Of a stretch of DNA of 64,000 nucleotides, positions 1 through 9,784 are shown piece by piece. The position numbers were made by a program, and so were the translations under genes. This DNA comes from Sphingopyxis flava (GTDB taxonomy: Bacteria > Pseudomonadota > Alphaproteobacteria > Sphingomonadales > Sphingomonadaceae), in assembly GCF_900168005.1 (NCBI RefSeq), contig NZ_FUYP01000001.1, positions 62,001 to 126,000 of the forward strand, in the 5' to 3' direction. Numbering within the stretch: position 1 is the stretch's first letter; each line of letters begins with the position of its first letter. The notes under the pieces were generated by a model. That model was not told where the DNA came from and did not search any database. It saw only the letters and a list, made by a program, of their open reading frames with translations.

Positions 1-1172
<1,172 letters not shown>

Positions 1173-1247
1173 CTATATATTCTGACAGGACCAAAAAGGG
1201 GTGCGCACGACCGGCAGGCGTGATGCCCGGAACGAGAAGAGGACAAG

Positions 1248-1799
1248 ATGATGGCAAAGGCCGCAACTCCCGCCACGAAGAAAGCCGCTGCACCCCGCCC
1301 CAAGGCGCCTGCCAAGGCGGGCGCGACCAAGGCGGCTCCCGCCGTCAAGCCCGCTACCGTCAAAGCTGCGAAAGAGCGCCCGATCCGCGACCAGCTCGCC
1401 GCGACGCGCGACACCATCAAATCCGAAGCCTCGAAGAAGGCCGCCTCGTTGAAAGGCGAAGCATCGACGCTGGCTGGCCAGGCTTCTGCGAAAGCGCGCG
1501 ATGCGGCGAGCCGGGGCAAGGACAAGGCTGCCGAAGCCGTCGGTAGCCTTGCCAAGATGCTCGAGGACAGCGCCGGCACCGTCGACAGCAAATTCGGCAA
1601 GCAATATGGCGACTATGCCCGCTCCGCTGCCTCGACCGTGGCAGGCCTGGCCTCTACGCTCGACCAGAAGGATCTTGACGAACTTGCCGCGTCCACGCGC
1701 GACTTTGTCAAGAAAAGCCCGGCGGTCGCCGTTGGCGCCGCCGCCGTGCTCGGCTTCGTGCTCGCCCGCATGCTGAAGGGCGGACCGAACAACGGCTGA
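1248..1799 (+). CDS. YqjD/ElaB-like (DUF883-like) membrane-anchored protein
   Basis: A 183-residue protein with a Lys/Ala/Pro-rich N-terminus (residues 1-45), resembling a histone H1 tail, then a long Ala/Lys/Glu amphipathic helical region (about 50-155) and one hydrophobic segment at 158-174 near the C-terminus. This plan matches the E. coli ElaB/YqjD family, inner-membrane proteins reported to bind ribosomes in stationary phase; that role is only inferred here. The start is well supported by an AGAGGA ribosome site; a second ATG follows directly. A TATATT element at 1176-1181 may be part of its promoter. It heads a run of four small co-directional genes with a similar theme. The basic tail could bind nucleic acid or may be lineage-specific low-complexity sequence. 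Confidence 0.75.
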   Translation: MMAKAATPATKKAAAPRPKAPAKAGATKAAPAVKPATVKAAKERPIRDQLAATRDTIKSEASKKAASLKGEASTLAGQASAKARDAASRGKDKAAEAVGSLAKMLEDSAGTVDSKFGKQYGDYARSAASTVAGLASTLDQKDLDELAASTRDFVKKSPAVAVGAAAVLGFVLARMLKGGPNNG

Positions 1800-1803
1800 T
1801 CCC

Positions 1804-2247
1804 TTGTCCCCTGCACCCGACACCCCGCCGCCGTCCGAGCATGGCTTCGATGGCGTGAGCCACGGCTATGCGCCCGATGGGCGCCCCGTCACGCCGCCGC
1901 CGGTGCCGCTCGACAAGATCGTCGGCGACGTCGTCGATGATCTTCGCGCGGCAGCGGAAGCGGAAGTCGCGCTTTTCAAGGCGCGCGGCGCGCTTGCCTA
2001 TCATGGGACGCTGTGGTCATCGGCGTGGGGTTTCATTGCCGCCTGCGCGCTCTTGGTTGCATTGCTGGCGCTCGCATTTGGCGCCATCCTCGTCTTGGCG
2101 CAGAATATCGGCCCGCTTCTCGCGACGCTCATCGTGGTGGCACTGCTGCTGCTTGTCGCAGGCCTCGCAATTTGGCGCGCGCGGATTCGCTTCGACGACG
2201 TCAAGGCGGCGTTTCGCGATGATCTGCTCGCACAAGGAGAGGAATGA
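1804..2247 (+). CDS. YqjE-like phage holin family membrane protein
   Basis: A 147-residue protein with a Pro-rich N-terminus, an amphipathic helix (about 37-62) and two hydrophobic helices at about 75-98 and 103-124, followed by a charged C-terminus. The arrangement fits the Phage_holin_3_6 / YqjE family, chromosomal relatives of phage holins found beside yqjD in many proteobacteria. The likely start is TTG only four bases after the upstream stop; no strong ribosome site is visible, so translational coupling or another start is possible. It overlaps the next gene by four bases. No lysis genes are nearby, so a phage lysis role is unlikely; an envelope-associated role is more plausible. Confidence 0.7.
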   Translation: MSPAPDTPPPSEHGFDGVSHGYAPDGRPVTPPPVPLDKIVGDVVDDLRAAAEAEVALFKARGALAYHGTLWSSAWGFIAACALLVALLALAFGAILVLAQNIGPLLATLIVVALLLLVAGLAIWRARIRFDDVKAAFRDDLLAQGEE

Positions 2248-2642
2248 TGCGGCCCTCGCGCGCCGGTCTCATCAACGCTGCTCGCCGCTCGATGATTCAG
2301 CGCGCCGAGCTGCGACGAAAGCTCAACATTGCCGGCGATGCGCTAAAGCCCAGATCGCTTCTCGACCGCGGGAAATATCGCGTCGGTGAAAAGGTCGACG
2401 ACGCAGCGCATTTGGTGCGTGAACAGTTCCGCGAGAATCGTCTTCCGATCTCCCTTGCCGCTGCGGCCGGGATCGCCTGGCTGTTTCGTGAGCCGATCAA
2501 GGAGCATGTTCCGCGCCTCGGCCGAAAACTGCGCGACCTCGCCGACGGCGCATTCGCCCATTTGCAGTCCCCGCCCCCAGAAAACCAGACGGCCGATGAA
2601 GCCGAAAGCCCCGTGGAGGAAGAAGATGAAGCCCCTCAGTGA
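2244..2642 (+). CDS. Small envelope-operon protein, YqjK-like position
   Basis: A 132-residue protein that starts inside the stop of the preceding gene and has a strong ribosome site (AAGGAGAGGA). It has a basic N-terminus, a short hydrophobic stretch at about 68-81 (too short for a secure membrane helix) and an acidic C-terminal tail ending in repeated Glu. I do not recognise a domain with certainty. Its position after a YqjE-like gene resembles yqjK in E. coli. The last bases overlap the start of the next gene by 17 bases, in another frame, which indicates tight co-expression. Confidence 0.7.
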   Translation: MMRPSRAGLINAARRSMIQRAELRRKLNIAGDALKPRSLLDRGKYRVGEKVDDAAHLVREQFRENRLPISLAAAAGIAWLFREPIKEHVPRLGRKLRDLADGAFAHLQSPPPENQTADEAESPVEEEDEAPQ

Positions 2643-2982
2643 AACCGCGCGCGACACACGCGCAAGAGCAAGCGAGTTTGCGGAGAAGACCGCTGACAGT
2701 GCGAAGGCAACCGCGGAGGCGGCCCGCGCCCGGCTTCAGGGCGGCTATGATCGCGCGCGCGAGGCGACGAGCGAGCTTGCTGCAAGGGGCCGCGAGCAGG
2801 CCGACGCTGCCCGCGAGGCGGCCGGCCAGGCCTATGAAAAGGGCAGGACGCAGGCGAAGCGCGCGAGCAGCAAGCTCAAGGATGTTGCGGAAAAGCAGCC
2901 GATCGCACTCGTCGCCGGGGCCGCCGCTATCGGCGCGTTGCTCGGCTCGCTGCTGCCCAAGTCGCGCAGCAAGGACGATTGA
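2626..2982 (+). CDS. Second YqjD/DUF883-like small membrane protein
   Basis: A 118-residue protein starting at the ATG after a perfect GGAGGAAGA ribosome site; the reading frame stays open further upstream but that part overlaps the previous gene and has no ribosome site. Residues 5-90 form one continuous Ala/Glu/Arg/Lys amphipathic helix, and residues 93-110 (QPIALVAGAAAIGALLGSLL) are a hydrophobic glycine-zipper-like segment followed by a short basic tail. That is the ElaB/YqjD layout. Together with the gene at 1248 it brackets the holin-like gene with two tail-anchored proteins of the same type. Confidence 0.78.
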   Translation: MKPLSETARDTRARASEFAEKTADSAKATAEAARARLQGGYDRAREATSELAARGREQADAAREAAGQAYEKGRTQAKRASSKLKDVAEKQPIALVAGAAAIGALLGSLLPKSRSKDD

Positions 2983-3058
2983 TCTGCTTGCCGCAACGGC
3001 GCAGCGCTGTTAGGGGGCGCCCCATTCCTCCCTCGCGCACTGCGCCAAGGACAGCATC

Positions 3059-3277
3059 ATGAGCAAATTGCATCTCGTTTTCGGCGGACGCGTCAGCGAT
3101 CCGCAAGGCCTCGATTTCATCGACCTCGGCGCGCTCGACGTCGTCGGGCTGTTTCCCGATTACAAGTCAGCCGAAAAGGCATGGCGCGCGGCCGCGCAGC
3201 GCACCGTCGACGACGCCGAAATGAAATATGTCGTCGTGCATCTCCACAAGCTCCTGCAGCCCGACGTCGACGCCTGA
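3059..3277 (+). CDS. DUF4170 domain protein
   Basis: A 72-residue protein matching the DUF4170 family, small soluble proteins of unknown function that are common in alphaproteobacteria. The pattern LVFGGRVSDP near the N-terminus and FPDYKSAEKAWRAAAQRTVD in the middle are typical. An AAGGA ribosome site precedes the ATG. It stands 76 bases after the small envelope operon and converges with the NDUFS4-like gene, whose stop is four bases away. No catalytic residues are evident and I do not assign a function. Confidence 0.85.
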   Translation: MSKLHLVFGGRVSDPQGLDFIDLGALDVVGLFPDYKSAEKAWRAAAQRTVDDAEMKYVVVHLHKLLQPDVDA

Positions 3278-3281
3278 ACAT

Positions 3282-3560
3282 TTAGCGGAAATTGTCGGCG
3301 TAAGCCTGGATCTTGAGGGTCCTTGTTGGGGCCGGCACGACTTCGGCTTCAATCCCGTTGCGCTCGGCATAGGCGAGCGCCGCCTCGCGGGTCGCAAAAC
3401 CGAGGCGGATCTGCCGGCGCGTGTCGCCGCTGCCTGCCCAGCCCATCAGCGGGTCAGGCTTACGCGGCTCGGCGGGCGCGAATTCCAGAATCCAGCGCTG
3501 CGTTCCGGCGCGGCCCGACTGCATCGCATTCTTGGGCTTCTGGAAAATCCGCGCTTTCAT
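3282..3560 (-). CDS. NDUFS4-like complex I accessory subunit
   Basis: A 92-residue protein beginning MKARIFQKPKNAMQSGRAGT with the WILEF, GSGDTRRQIRLGFATREAAL and AYAERNG patterns of the ETC complex I subunit conserved region (NDUFS4 / 18 kDa family). In alphaproteobacteria and mitochondria this subunit binds NADH:quinone oxidoreductase and stabilises its N-module. The start chosen has a GAGGAC ribosome site; the frame extends 18 codons further upstream without such a site. No nuo genes are in this window, so the gene is unlinked from its partner complex, as is usual in this group. Confidence 0.88.
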   Translation of the reverse strand: MKARIFQKPKNAMQSGRAGTQRWILEFAPAEPRKPDPLMGWAGSGDTRRQIRLGFATREAALAYAERNGIEAEVVPAPTRTLKIQAYADNFR

Positions 3561-3625
3561 CGCTCGTCCTCGTAAGTGCTGTCGATGCCGTCGCCTTAGC
3601 CGTTCCAAGCCCATGCGGAAAGGGG

Positions 3626-6100
3626 CTATTGCGCATCACGCCGTGCCTGCGCGGCCTTGGTGAGGAGGGTTGGCCGCGCGCTTGCCGGGTCATCGGGCCA
3701 GCTATGCTTCGGATAGCGGCCGCGCATCTCGCGCGCCACATCGTGCCAGCTTCCGCTCCAGAAGCCTTCGATATCGCGCGTCGTCTGGATCGGGCGGTGA
3801 GCTGGCGAGGTTAGCGCAAGAATGAGCGGCACCGGCGGCTCGCCGACGCTCGGGTGCCGCGCAAGCCCGAACAATTCCTGCACCCGCACGCTCACCGTCG
3901 GCCCGCCCTCGGCGGCATAGTCGATCGGGTGGCGGCTCCCTGCAGGCGTCGCATATTCGGCGGGCGCGCGCTTTTCGAGCAATTGGCGCGCCGGCCAGTC
4001 GAGGAGGCTCATCAGCGCGTCAACAAGCCTGCGATCGGCAATGTCACGCAGTCCTCGGCTCTCCGTGAGGAGCGGGGCGAGCCAGAGGTCGAGGCTGTCG
4101 GCAAGCGCTCCCGGGGAAAGAATATCGAGCCCCGCAAAAGATGCGCGCTGGCGAAGCGCCTGCGACACGGGGCCCCAGCCGATCGCGCCCAGCCCCTTGT
4201 CGCGCACGACGGCGAGGCGCACCCCAACATCATCTTGCGCCCCTTCGCTGCGCCCCGCCTTGCCGCTCGCAAGGGTGATTGCACCCAGGCGCCGTTCGCG
4301 GCGATGGTCCACGCGGTCGCTGACCGGATCGTAGCGGCTCGCCGCGTGGGCGACGATCCGGTCGGCGAACAGCGCCTCGACTTCGCTCGCGCCGATCGGC
4401 GCGCCTGCGAGAATGCGGACCCCTGCCGCATGCCCCTGCGCGTCGGCGATGGCGAGCCATTCGCAGTTCGCGAGCGGCTCGGCGGGGTCGAGCCGATAGG
4501 CGCGGCCGCCAACGCTGAGATATTCGCCCCGCTGACCCGACCGCGCGCGGGCGACACGCTCAGGCCAGGCGGTCGCGATCCAGCCGCCGATCGAACGCGA
4601 GGGCAAGGGATCACTGCCCACCGCCAGCCGTTCCCCGAGGCCCGCCAGCCTCCGTGCGAGCCGCCGCGCGCCTTCGCTGCGCTCCCCTTTCGCGCCGCGC
4701 CAGCGCTGCAGGCGCGCCTCGACATCAATCCCGCGCCCGCCCAGCCCGGGCTCGGTGAGCAACACGCAGAGCCGGGCTGCAAGCTCTGCCTCCCCTGACG
4801 CGGCGGCGTCGAGCAGCATGTGTGCAAGCGGCACGGGCAGCGGCACCGCGGCGAGGGTTTTGCCGTGGGCGGTGATCCGGCCATCCTCGCCGAGCGCACC
4901 GATCGCGATCAGCCGCGCCTTCGCCTCGGCGATCGCGGCAGGCGACGGCGGGTCAAGCCATCCAAGCTGGCGCGGATCAACGATCCCCCAGCTCGCGCAG
5001 TCGAGCACGAGGGGCATCAGGTCATTCTCGTGAATCTCGGGCGGGTCGAAGGGCGGCATGCCCGCGGTCGCCGGGGCCTCCCACAAGCGATAAGCGACCC
5101 CCGGCCCCTGCCGCGCCGCGCGGCCTGCCCGCTGGGTTGCCGACGCCTGGCTCGCGCGTTCGGTAACGAGCCGCGCGATCCCCGCCGCCTTGTCAAAGCG
5201 CGGGCGGCGCGAGAGGCCGGCGTCGATGACAATCCGCACCCCGTCGATGGTGAGGCTGGTCTCGGCGATGCTCGTCGCGAGGATCAGCTTGCGTCGGCCG
5301 TCGGGGTCGCGGACGAGCGCCCTGCGTTGCACGGCAGGATCGATCTGTCCGTGGAGGCGGTGGACGGCCAGGGGGAGGCGCGCCTCCTCGACCAAGGCCG
5401 CCGCGCGCTCGATATCGGCGGCGCCGGGCAGGAACGCAAGCATGTCACCCTGACCTTCGTCGGCGAGCGCCTGACGCACAGCTGCAAGGACGCTCGCCTC
5501 GAGACGGTCTTCGGCACGGCGGCCGATGTGACGGATCTCGAGCGGCCAGCTCTTGCCGTCGCTCTTCACGAGGGGCGCATCACCGAGAAGCGCTCGGAAA
5601 CGCGCGCCATCGAGCGTTGCCGACATCGCCACGAGACGCAGATCGTCACGCAGGCCCTGCTGCGCGTCAATGGCGAGCGCCAGCGCAAAGTCACCGTCAA
5701 GGCTGCGCTCGTGCACCTCGTCGAACAGCACCGCGCTCACGCCGGCAAGTTCGGGGTCGCCAAGAATGCGGGTGCGAAAGAGCCCCGGCGTCATCACCAG
5801 GAGGCGCGTTGCACCCGACTGCCTGCTATCGAGCCGGGTCGCATAGCCAACGAGCCCCCCCACCGCTTCGCCCCATTCCTCGGCAATGCGTTCGGCCGCC
5901 GCGCGCGCCGCGAGGCGGCGGGGCGAGAGGAGCCACACCGCGCCCTTGCACCATGGCTGGTCGAGCATCGCGGGGGCAACGCGCGTAGTCTTGCCCGTCC
6001 CCGGGGGCGCAACGACTACGAGATTGGGCTTAAGCGTCAGCGCCGCGAGAATATCGGGCAGAACGGCATCGACAGGAAGCGGCTGGCGCGCGGCGGCCAT
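3626..6100 (-). CDS. hrpB: ATP-dependent RNA helicase HrpB
   Basis: An 824-residue DEAH-family helicase. The Walker A motif is APPGTGKTTRVAP (about residue 32), the DEAH variant reads FDEVHERSLD, motif III is SATLDG, and the helicase C domain shows ATSIAETSLTIDGV and QRAGRAARQGPG. The C-terminal HrpB-specific domain ends with the RYPKHSWPDDP signature. Length is normal for the family. The ATG follows GAGGAAGCG and lies seven bases after the stop of the polyprenyl synthase, so the two form a transcription unit. HrpB is widespread in proteobacteria with an RNA-helicase assignment but poorly defined substrates. Confidence 0.95.
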   Translation of the reverse strand: MAAARQPLPVDAVLPDILAALTLKPNLVVVAPPGTGKTTRVAPAMLDQPWCKGAVWLLSPRRLAARAAAERIAEEWGEAVGGLVGYATRLDSRQSGATRLLVMTPGLFRTRILGDPELAGVSAVLFDEVHERSLDGDFALALAIDAQQGLRDDLRLVAMSATLDGARFRALLGDAPLVKSDGKSWPLEIRHIGRRAEDRLEASVLAAVRQALADEGQGDMLAFLPGAADIERAAALVEEARLPLAVHRLHGQIDPAVQRRALVRDPDGRRKLILATSIAETSLTIDGVRIVIDAGLSRRPRFDKAAGIARLVTERASQASATQRAGRAARQGPGVAYRLWEAPATAGMPPFDPPEIHENDLMPLVLDCASWGIVDPRQLGWLDPPSPAAIAEAKARLIAIGALGEDGRITAHGKTLAAVPLPVPLAHMLLDAAASGEAELAARLCVLLTEPGLGGRGIDVEARLQRWRGAKGERSEGARRLARRLAGLGERLAVGSDPLPSRSIGGWIATAWPERVARARSGQRGEYLSVGGRAYRLDPAEPLANCEWLAIADAQGHAAGVRILAGAPIGASEVEALFADRIVAHAASRYDPVSDRVDHRRERRLGAITLASGKAGRSEGAQDDVGVRLAVVRDKGLGAIGWGPVSQALRQRASFAGLDILSPGALADSLDLWLAPLLTESRGLRDIADRRLVDALMSLLDWPARQLLEKRAPAEYATPAGSRHPIDYAAEGGPTVSVRVQELFGLARHPSVGEPPVPLILALTSPAHRPIQTTRDIEGFWSGSWHDVAREMRGRYPKHSWPDDPASARPTLLTKAAQARRDAQ

Positions 6101-6107
6101 CGCTTCC

Positions 6108-7121
6108 TCAATAGGCGCGGGCGACCGCGAAGGCGACGGCTTCGGTCAACGCCGCCTTCGCCTGGCTCGCGCGGAAGCCGCCGATCGCATCGACTGCGCG
6201 CTGGCCATAGTGACGCGCCCGCGCGAGGGTGTCGGCGATGGCATCATGCTTCAGCAGCAGCGCCTTCGCCTCGCCGAGATCCGCGTCAGAGACGCGATGG
6301 CCAATGATCGCCTGCTTCCAGAATTCGCGTTCCTCCGCGCTCCCTCGGGCATAGGCAAGGATGACAGGCAGCGTCACCTTGCCGTCGCGAAAATCGTCGC
6401 CGACGCCCTTCCCCATCGTTTCAGCGTCGGACACATAGTCGATCGCATCGTCGACGAGCTGGAAAGCGATACCGAGATTACGGCCATAAGCGTCGAGCGA
6501 CGCCTCGGTCGCCTCGTCCCGTTCGGCAACCACCGCCGCTATCTTGCACGCCGCGGCAAAGAGTTCGGCGGTCTTGGCGTTGATGATCGCAAGATACTGG
6601 TCCTCGCTCGTTTCGATCCGGCGCTGCGCGGAGAGCTGGTTGACCTCGCCCTCGGCAATCACCGCCGACGCGCGCGAGAGGATCTTGAGCACCTTCAGCG
6701 ATCCGTCTTCGACCATCACCTCAAACGCGCGGCTGAACAGGAAGTCGCCGACGAGCACCGAGGCGCTGTTGCCCCAGATCATGTTCGCGGTCTGCCGCCC
6801 GCGGCGCAGGTCCGACTTGTCGACGACATCGTCGTGAAGCAGCGTCGCGGTGTGGATGAATTCGACCGCGGCGGCGAGCTTGCAGTGCCGGTGTCCCGGA
6901 TAGTCGAGCAATTGCCCGCAGGCGAGCGTCAGCATCGGGCGCATGCGCTTGCCGCCGCCGGCGATCAGATGCCCTGCGAGCTCAGGGATCAGCGGAACTT
7001 CCGACTGCATGCGGTCGAGAATGACCGCATTCACCTCGTTCATGTCGGCGGCGACGAGCGCCATCATCGGGTCGAGCGAGGGCGGGCGATCCCCGTGGAG
7101 CTGATGGATTTCCGCAGTCAT
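6108..7121 (-). CDS. Polyprenyl diphosphate synthase (octa/decaprenyl type)
   Basis: A 337-residue all-trans polyprenyl diphosphate synthase that builds the long isoprenoid side chain of ubiquinone from isopentenyl diphosphate. The first Asp-rich motif is LLHDDVVDKSDLRRG and the second is QLVDDAIDYVSD; GGGKRMRP is the substrate Lys/Arg region. The start at 7121 gives the usual family length and has an AAGGGAG site; a further 50 codons upstream are open but run into the divergent chorismate mutase region and lack family similarity. Chain length cannot be told from sequence by eye; Q-10 is the usual quinone in sphingomonads, which favours decaprenyl (known biology, not shown here). Confidence 0.93.
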   Translation of the reverse strand: MTAEIHQLHGDRPPSLDPMMALVAADMNEVNAVILDRMQSEVPLIPELAGHLIAGGGKRMRPMLTLACGQLLDYPGHRHCKLAAAVEFIHTATLLHDDVVDKSDLRRGRQTANMIWGNSASVLVGDFLFSRAFEVMVEDGSLKVLKILSRASAVIAEGEVNQLSAQRRIETSEDQYLAIINAKTAELFAAACKIAAVVAERDEATEASLDAYGRNLGIAFQLVDDAIDYVSDAETMGKGVGDDFRDGKVTLPVILAYARGSAEEREFWKQAIIGHRVSDADLGEAKALLLKHDAIADTLARARHYGQRAVDAIGGFRASQAKAALTEAVAFAVARAY

Positions 7122-7230
7122 GGCGAGCGCTCCCTTGGCCGCGTGGGGGGCAATTTGCAACGACTTTCGGCTTGCCAGCGCCCCCTTTGCAGTGCCAAGC
7201 GTGCCGCGAATGAGAGGAGCCGCCCGCCCG

Positions 7231-7518
7231 ATGGACGACCAGTTGAGCCGTTTCCGCCAGAGCATCGACAATATCGATGCCGCGCTCGTCTATATGCTTG
7301 CCGAACGCTTCAAAGTGACGAAGGCCGTTGGCGAGCTCAAGGCGACGATGGACCTCCCCCCCGCCGACCCCGACCGCGAGGCGCGGCAGATCGAACGCCT
7401 GCGCCGGCTCGCGCGCGAGGCGGACCTCGACCCCGAATTCAGCGAGAAATTCCTGCGCTTCATCATCGACGAGGTGATCCGCCATCACGAGAAAGTGAAG
7501 CGGGAGAAAGAGGCATGA
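7231..7518 (+). CDS. Chorismate mutase, AroQ class
   Basis: A 95-residue single-domain AroQ-type chorismate mutase that converts chorismate to prephenate for phenylalanine and tyrosine synthesis. The N-terminal helix LSRFRQSIDNIDAALVYMLA carries the conserved Arg, and ERFKVTKAVGELK supplies the active-site Lys. A second possible ATG lies seven codons upstream at 7210; I chose 7231 because GAGAGGAG sits upstream of it. The stop overlaps the start of the next gene by four bases. It diverges from the polyprenyl synthase, with about 110 bases for both promoters. Confidence 0.88.
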   Translation: MDDQLSRFRQSIDNIDAALVYMLAERFKVTKAVGELKATMDLPPADPDREARQIERLRRLAREADLDPEFSEKFLRFIIDEVIRHHEKVKREKEA

Positions 7519-8204
7519 CGCATCCCATATTTGCGCGCTGGCCGGCAGAGCATCCCGATCGCCTCCAGCTCTTTTCGGCGCCGACCCCCAATGGGGTAAA
7601 AGTCGGCATCATGCTCGAGGAAACGGGCATCGCCTATGAGCCGCACCGGATCGACATCATGGCAAATGAAAGCCACGATCCTGCTTTCCTCGCGCTCAAT
7701 CCCAATGGCAAGATTCCCGCAATCTACGATCCCGATGGGCCGAATGGCACGCCGCTCGCCCTGTTCGAATCAGGCGCGATCCTGATCTATCTTGCCGACA
7801 AGACAGGACAATTCCTCGCCCCCGATCCGAACGCGCGTTATGAAACAATTCAATGGCTGATGTGGCAGATGGGCGGCGTCGGACCGATGTTCGGGCAGCT
7901 TGGCTTCTTCCACAAATTCGCCGGCAAGGACTATGAAGACAAGCGCCCGCGTGACCGCTATGCGGCCGAATCCGCGCGCCTGCTCGGGGTCCTCGATGCG
8001 CGGCTCGCGGAGCGGGCATGGGTAATGGGCGATGATTACAGCATCGCCGACATCTCGCTGCTCGGCTGGATCCGCAATCTGATCGGCTTTTATGAAGCGC
8101 GCGACATTGTCGGGTTCGACCGGTTTGCCCACGTCCAGCGGTGGCTCGACGCTGGCCTCGCGCGGCCGGGTGTACAGCGCGGCCTCGCGGTGACTGCGGC
8201 TTAA
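7515..8204 (+). CDS. YfcG/YghU-like glutathione S-transferase
   Basis: A 229-residue GST-superfamily protein. The N-terminal thioredoxin-fold domain has FSAPTPNGVKVGIML; the Thr-x-Asn motif is the one used by E. coli YfcG and YghU, which act as glutathione-dependent disulfide reductases. LNPNGKIPAI gives the cis-Pro and FESGAILIYLADK the glutathione-binding Glu-Ser. The C-terminal helical domain spans about residues 100-225. The ATG overlaps the chorismate mutase stop (ATGA), so the two are co-translated, although no metabolic link is obvious. A strong terminator follows at 8287. Confidence 0.9.
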   Translation: MTHPIFARWPAEHPDRLQLFSAPTPNGVKVGIMLEETGIAYEPHRIDIMANESHDPAFLALNPNGKIPAIYDPDGPNGTPLALFESGAILIYLADKTGQFLAPDPNARYETIQWLMWQMGGVGPMFGQLGFFHKFAGKDYEDKRPRDRYAAESARLLGVLDARLAERAWVMGDDYSIADISLLGWIRNLIGFYEARDIVGFDRFAHVQRWLDAGLARPGVQRGLAVTAA

Positions 8205-8286
8205 GAAGGTCCGGTCTCAGTCGGCGCGGCTGCGGATCATTCGGCGATGGCCCGCGCACGAAGCTGACCGCATAAAGCAACGACGC

Positions 8287-8315
8287 CCCGCCGGATCGCT
8301 CCGGCGGGCTCTTTT
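8287..8315 (+). terminator. Intrinsic terminator after GST gene
   Basis: A nine-base perfect stem, CCCGCCGGA pairing with TCCGGCGGG around a TCGC loop, followed by CTCTTTT. It ends the chorismate mutase-GST unit about 80 bases after the stop codon. Confidence 0.85.
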
Positions 8316-8455
8316 CATCACGCCATCGGCCAAAATGCGATAATTCCTTCATCCTCGCAGCGCTCATCGAGCGTCACGCCGGTCGCAGGAACTGAGTAGA
8401 GCCTCTCCCCGGAGCAAGCACCGAGGGAATGGAACAGGGAAAGAAGCAGACCCGC

Positions 8456-9784
8456 TCAGACTGCAGCGCATCCTCGCAGGCTGCCGCGCAGGACGGCGGG
8501 CGCGCCGGCGAGCGAAGCTTCGCCTTCGTGCCGTCCGTTGATCCGCAGCATCACGGTCCCGCGCTGCTGCATGAGCAGCGGGATGAGCTGCAATCCCGCA
8601 ATGCCGCCGATCCATTGCAGGCCCTGAGAATTGGCTCGCCGCACCGGAACATGCACGAGCCTGCCCGAAAAATTCCAGGACATGGTCATTGCGTTGCCGG
8701 AAAGCGGCTTGTTGAGCAGCAAGACCATGAACGGCTTGCCGCCCTCGCAATAAAGCCCGAGCGATTCGATCGTCGGTGAGGCGGCGGCGCTCACATAGGC
8801 GAGCGGCGCGCGTCCCGCGACCGGCACGACTTCCCAGGGTGTGCCGGGCAACGGAACGGCCGTTTCCGGCGGGCTATTGTCGAGCATGGTCCTGACTGGA
8901 GACGGGCGAGGCAACCGCCCCCCCCTGCCAGGCGAATAGACTGTCAGCTTACCCCTTTCCCAGAGCCCCACTTCGACCGCCCGGCGGGAGGGATCGATAA
9001 GCACATAGGCCTGCTCTAACCCGCCCTGGTGCTGAGCGTTGCCGGTCAGATAATAGATGTTGCCGGCGCGCCCGAGCGGCGCCACGACCGAAAGATTGGC
9101 CTGAAGGACCTCCATTTTGGGACCCATCAGCGCTTTGAGCGCCGCCGCAATCGCGCCTCGATCGAAGATATCGATATTGTCCTTGGCATAGCTTCCGGGA
9201 AATTTGCCGACGAGGCCAGCAAGATTGGTCCAATCTGCCGCTACACCCTGCACAGGGGCCGAGGAAGCCGGTTGCGCCGGGAGGGAAGCCTTGGCAGGGG
9301 CGCTGCCCTCGCAGAGCGTGAAGAGACCGCCATTCGTAAAGGCGGCGTGAAAGGGCTCCGCCGCCTTCCCGCGCGGCAAGTCAGCCTCGAACCGGATGAC
9401 GCCGCGCCGCTCGTCATCGTTCACATACATTTGGACGCGCCCCAAATCACTGTCGCTCAGCGGAAATGGGTAGAAGACGGCCATGATGCCATCATAATGC
9501 TGTCCCCAGAAGCTCACCGCATAATCGACGCGAGGCGGCCTTCGTTCCTGCCCGAGGGCGCGGAATGTCATGCCCTTTTCGTCGAGGGTGACGCTTGGCT
9601 GCTTCGCGCAGTCCCCGCCCGGGGCATAGCTGCCAAAAAGATGGTCGATGCCCTGATCCTTGAAACTGGTCAGCGGAACGGCCCCTGCCGAGGTCGCGAG
9701 AGCCCCAGCGAGCCCCAGGGCGGCCCCCGGTATCAAGCGTCCAAGGCCAGATCGGGCGTCTCGAACAATTCTGGCGATCACCAT
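8456..9784 (-). CDS. Secreted protein of unknown function
   Basis: A 442-residue protein whose first 35 residues form a signal peptide: charged MVIARIVRDARSGLGR, hydrophobic LIPGAALGLAGAL and a cleavage site near ATSAGA. The mature part contains a segment with VDYAVSFWGQHYDGIMAVFY, a region NIYYLTGNAQHQGGLEQAYV, and a C-terminal domain ending in GSLRGCAAV. Several Cys (GGDC, FTLCEG, GLYCEG, RGC) could form disulfides in the periplasm. I do not recognise a family. The frame is open 45 codons further upstream but that part has no signal-like features. It lies alone, facing the GST gene; its downstream neighbour on the same strand is absent. Confidence 0.75.
   Translation of the reverse strand: MVIARIVRDARSGLGRLIPGAALGLAGALATSAGAVPLTSFKDQGIDHLFGSYAPGGDCAKQPSVTLDEKGMTFRALGQERRPPRVDYAVSFWGQHYDGIMAVFYPFPLSDSDLGRVQMYVNDDERRGVIRFEADLPRGKAAEPFHAAFTNGGLFTLCEGSAPAKASLPAQPASSAPVQGVAADWTNLAGLVGKFPGSYAKDNIDIFDRGAIAAALKALMGPKMEVLQANLSVVAPLGRAGNIYYLTGNAQHQGGLEQAYVLIDPSRRAVEVGLWERGKLTVYSPGRGGRLPRPSPVRTMLDNSPPETAVPLPGTPWEVVPVAGRAPLAYVSAAASPTIESLGLYCEGGKPFMVLLLNKPLSGNAMTMSWNFSGRLVHVPVRRANSQGLQWIGGIAGLQLIPLLMQQRGTVMLRINGRHEGEASLAGAPAVLRGSLRGCAAV

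Noticed and set aside
1804..2247. Holin-like gene as a sign of a prophage
   Set aside because: No integrase, capsid, endolysin or att-like repeats occur nearby; the gene order matches the chromosomal yqj operon.
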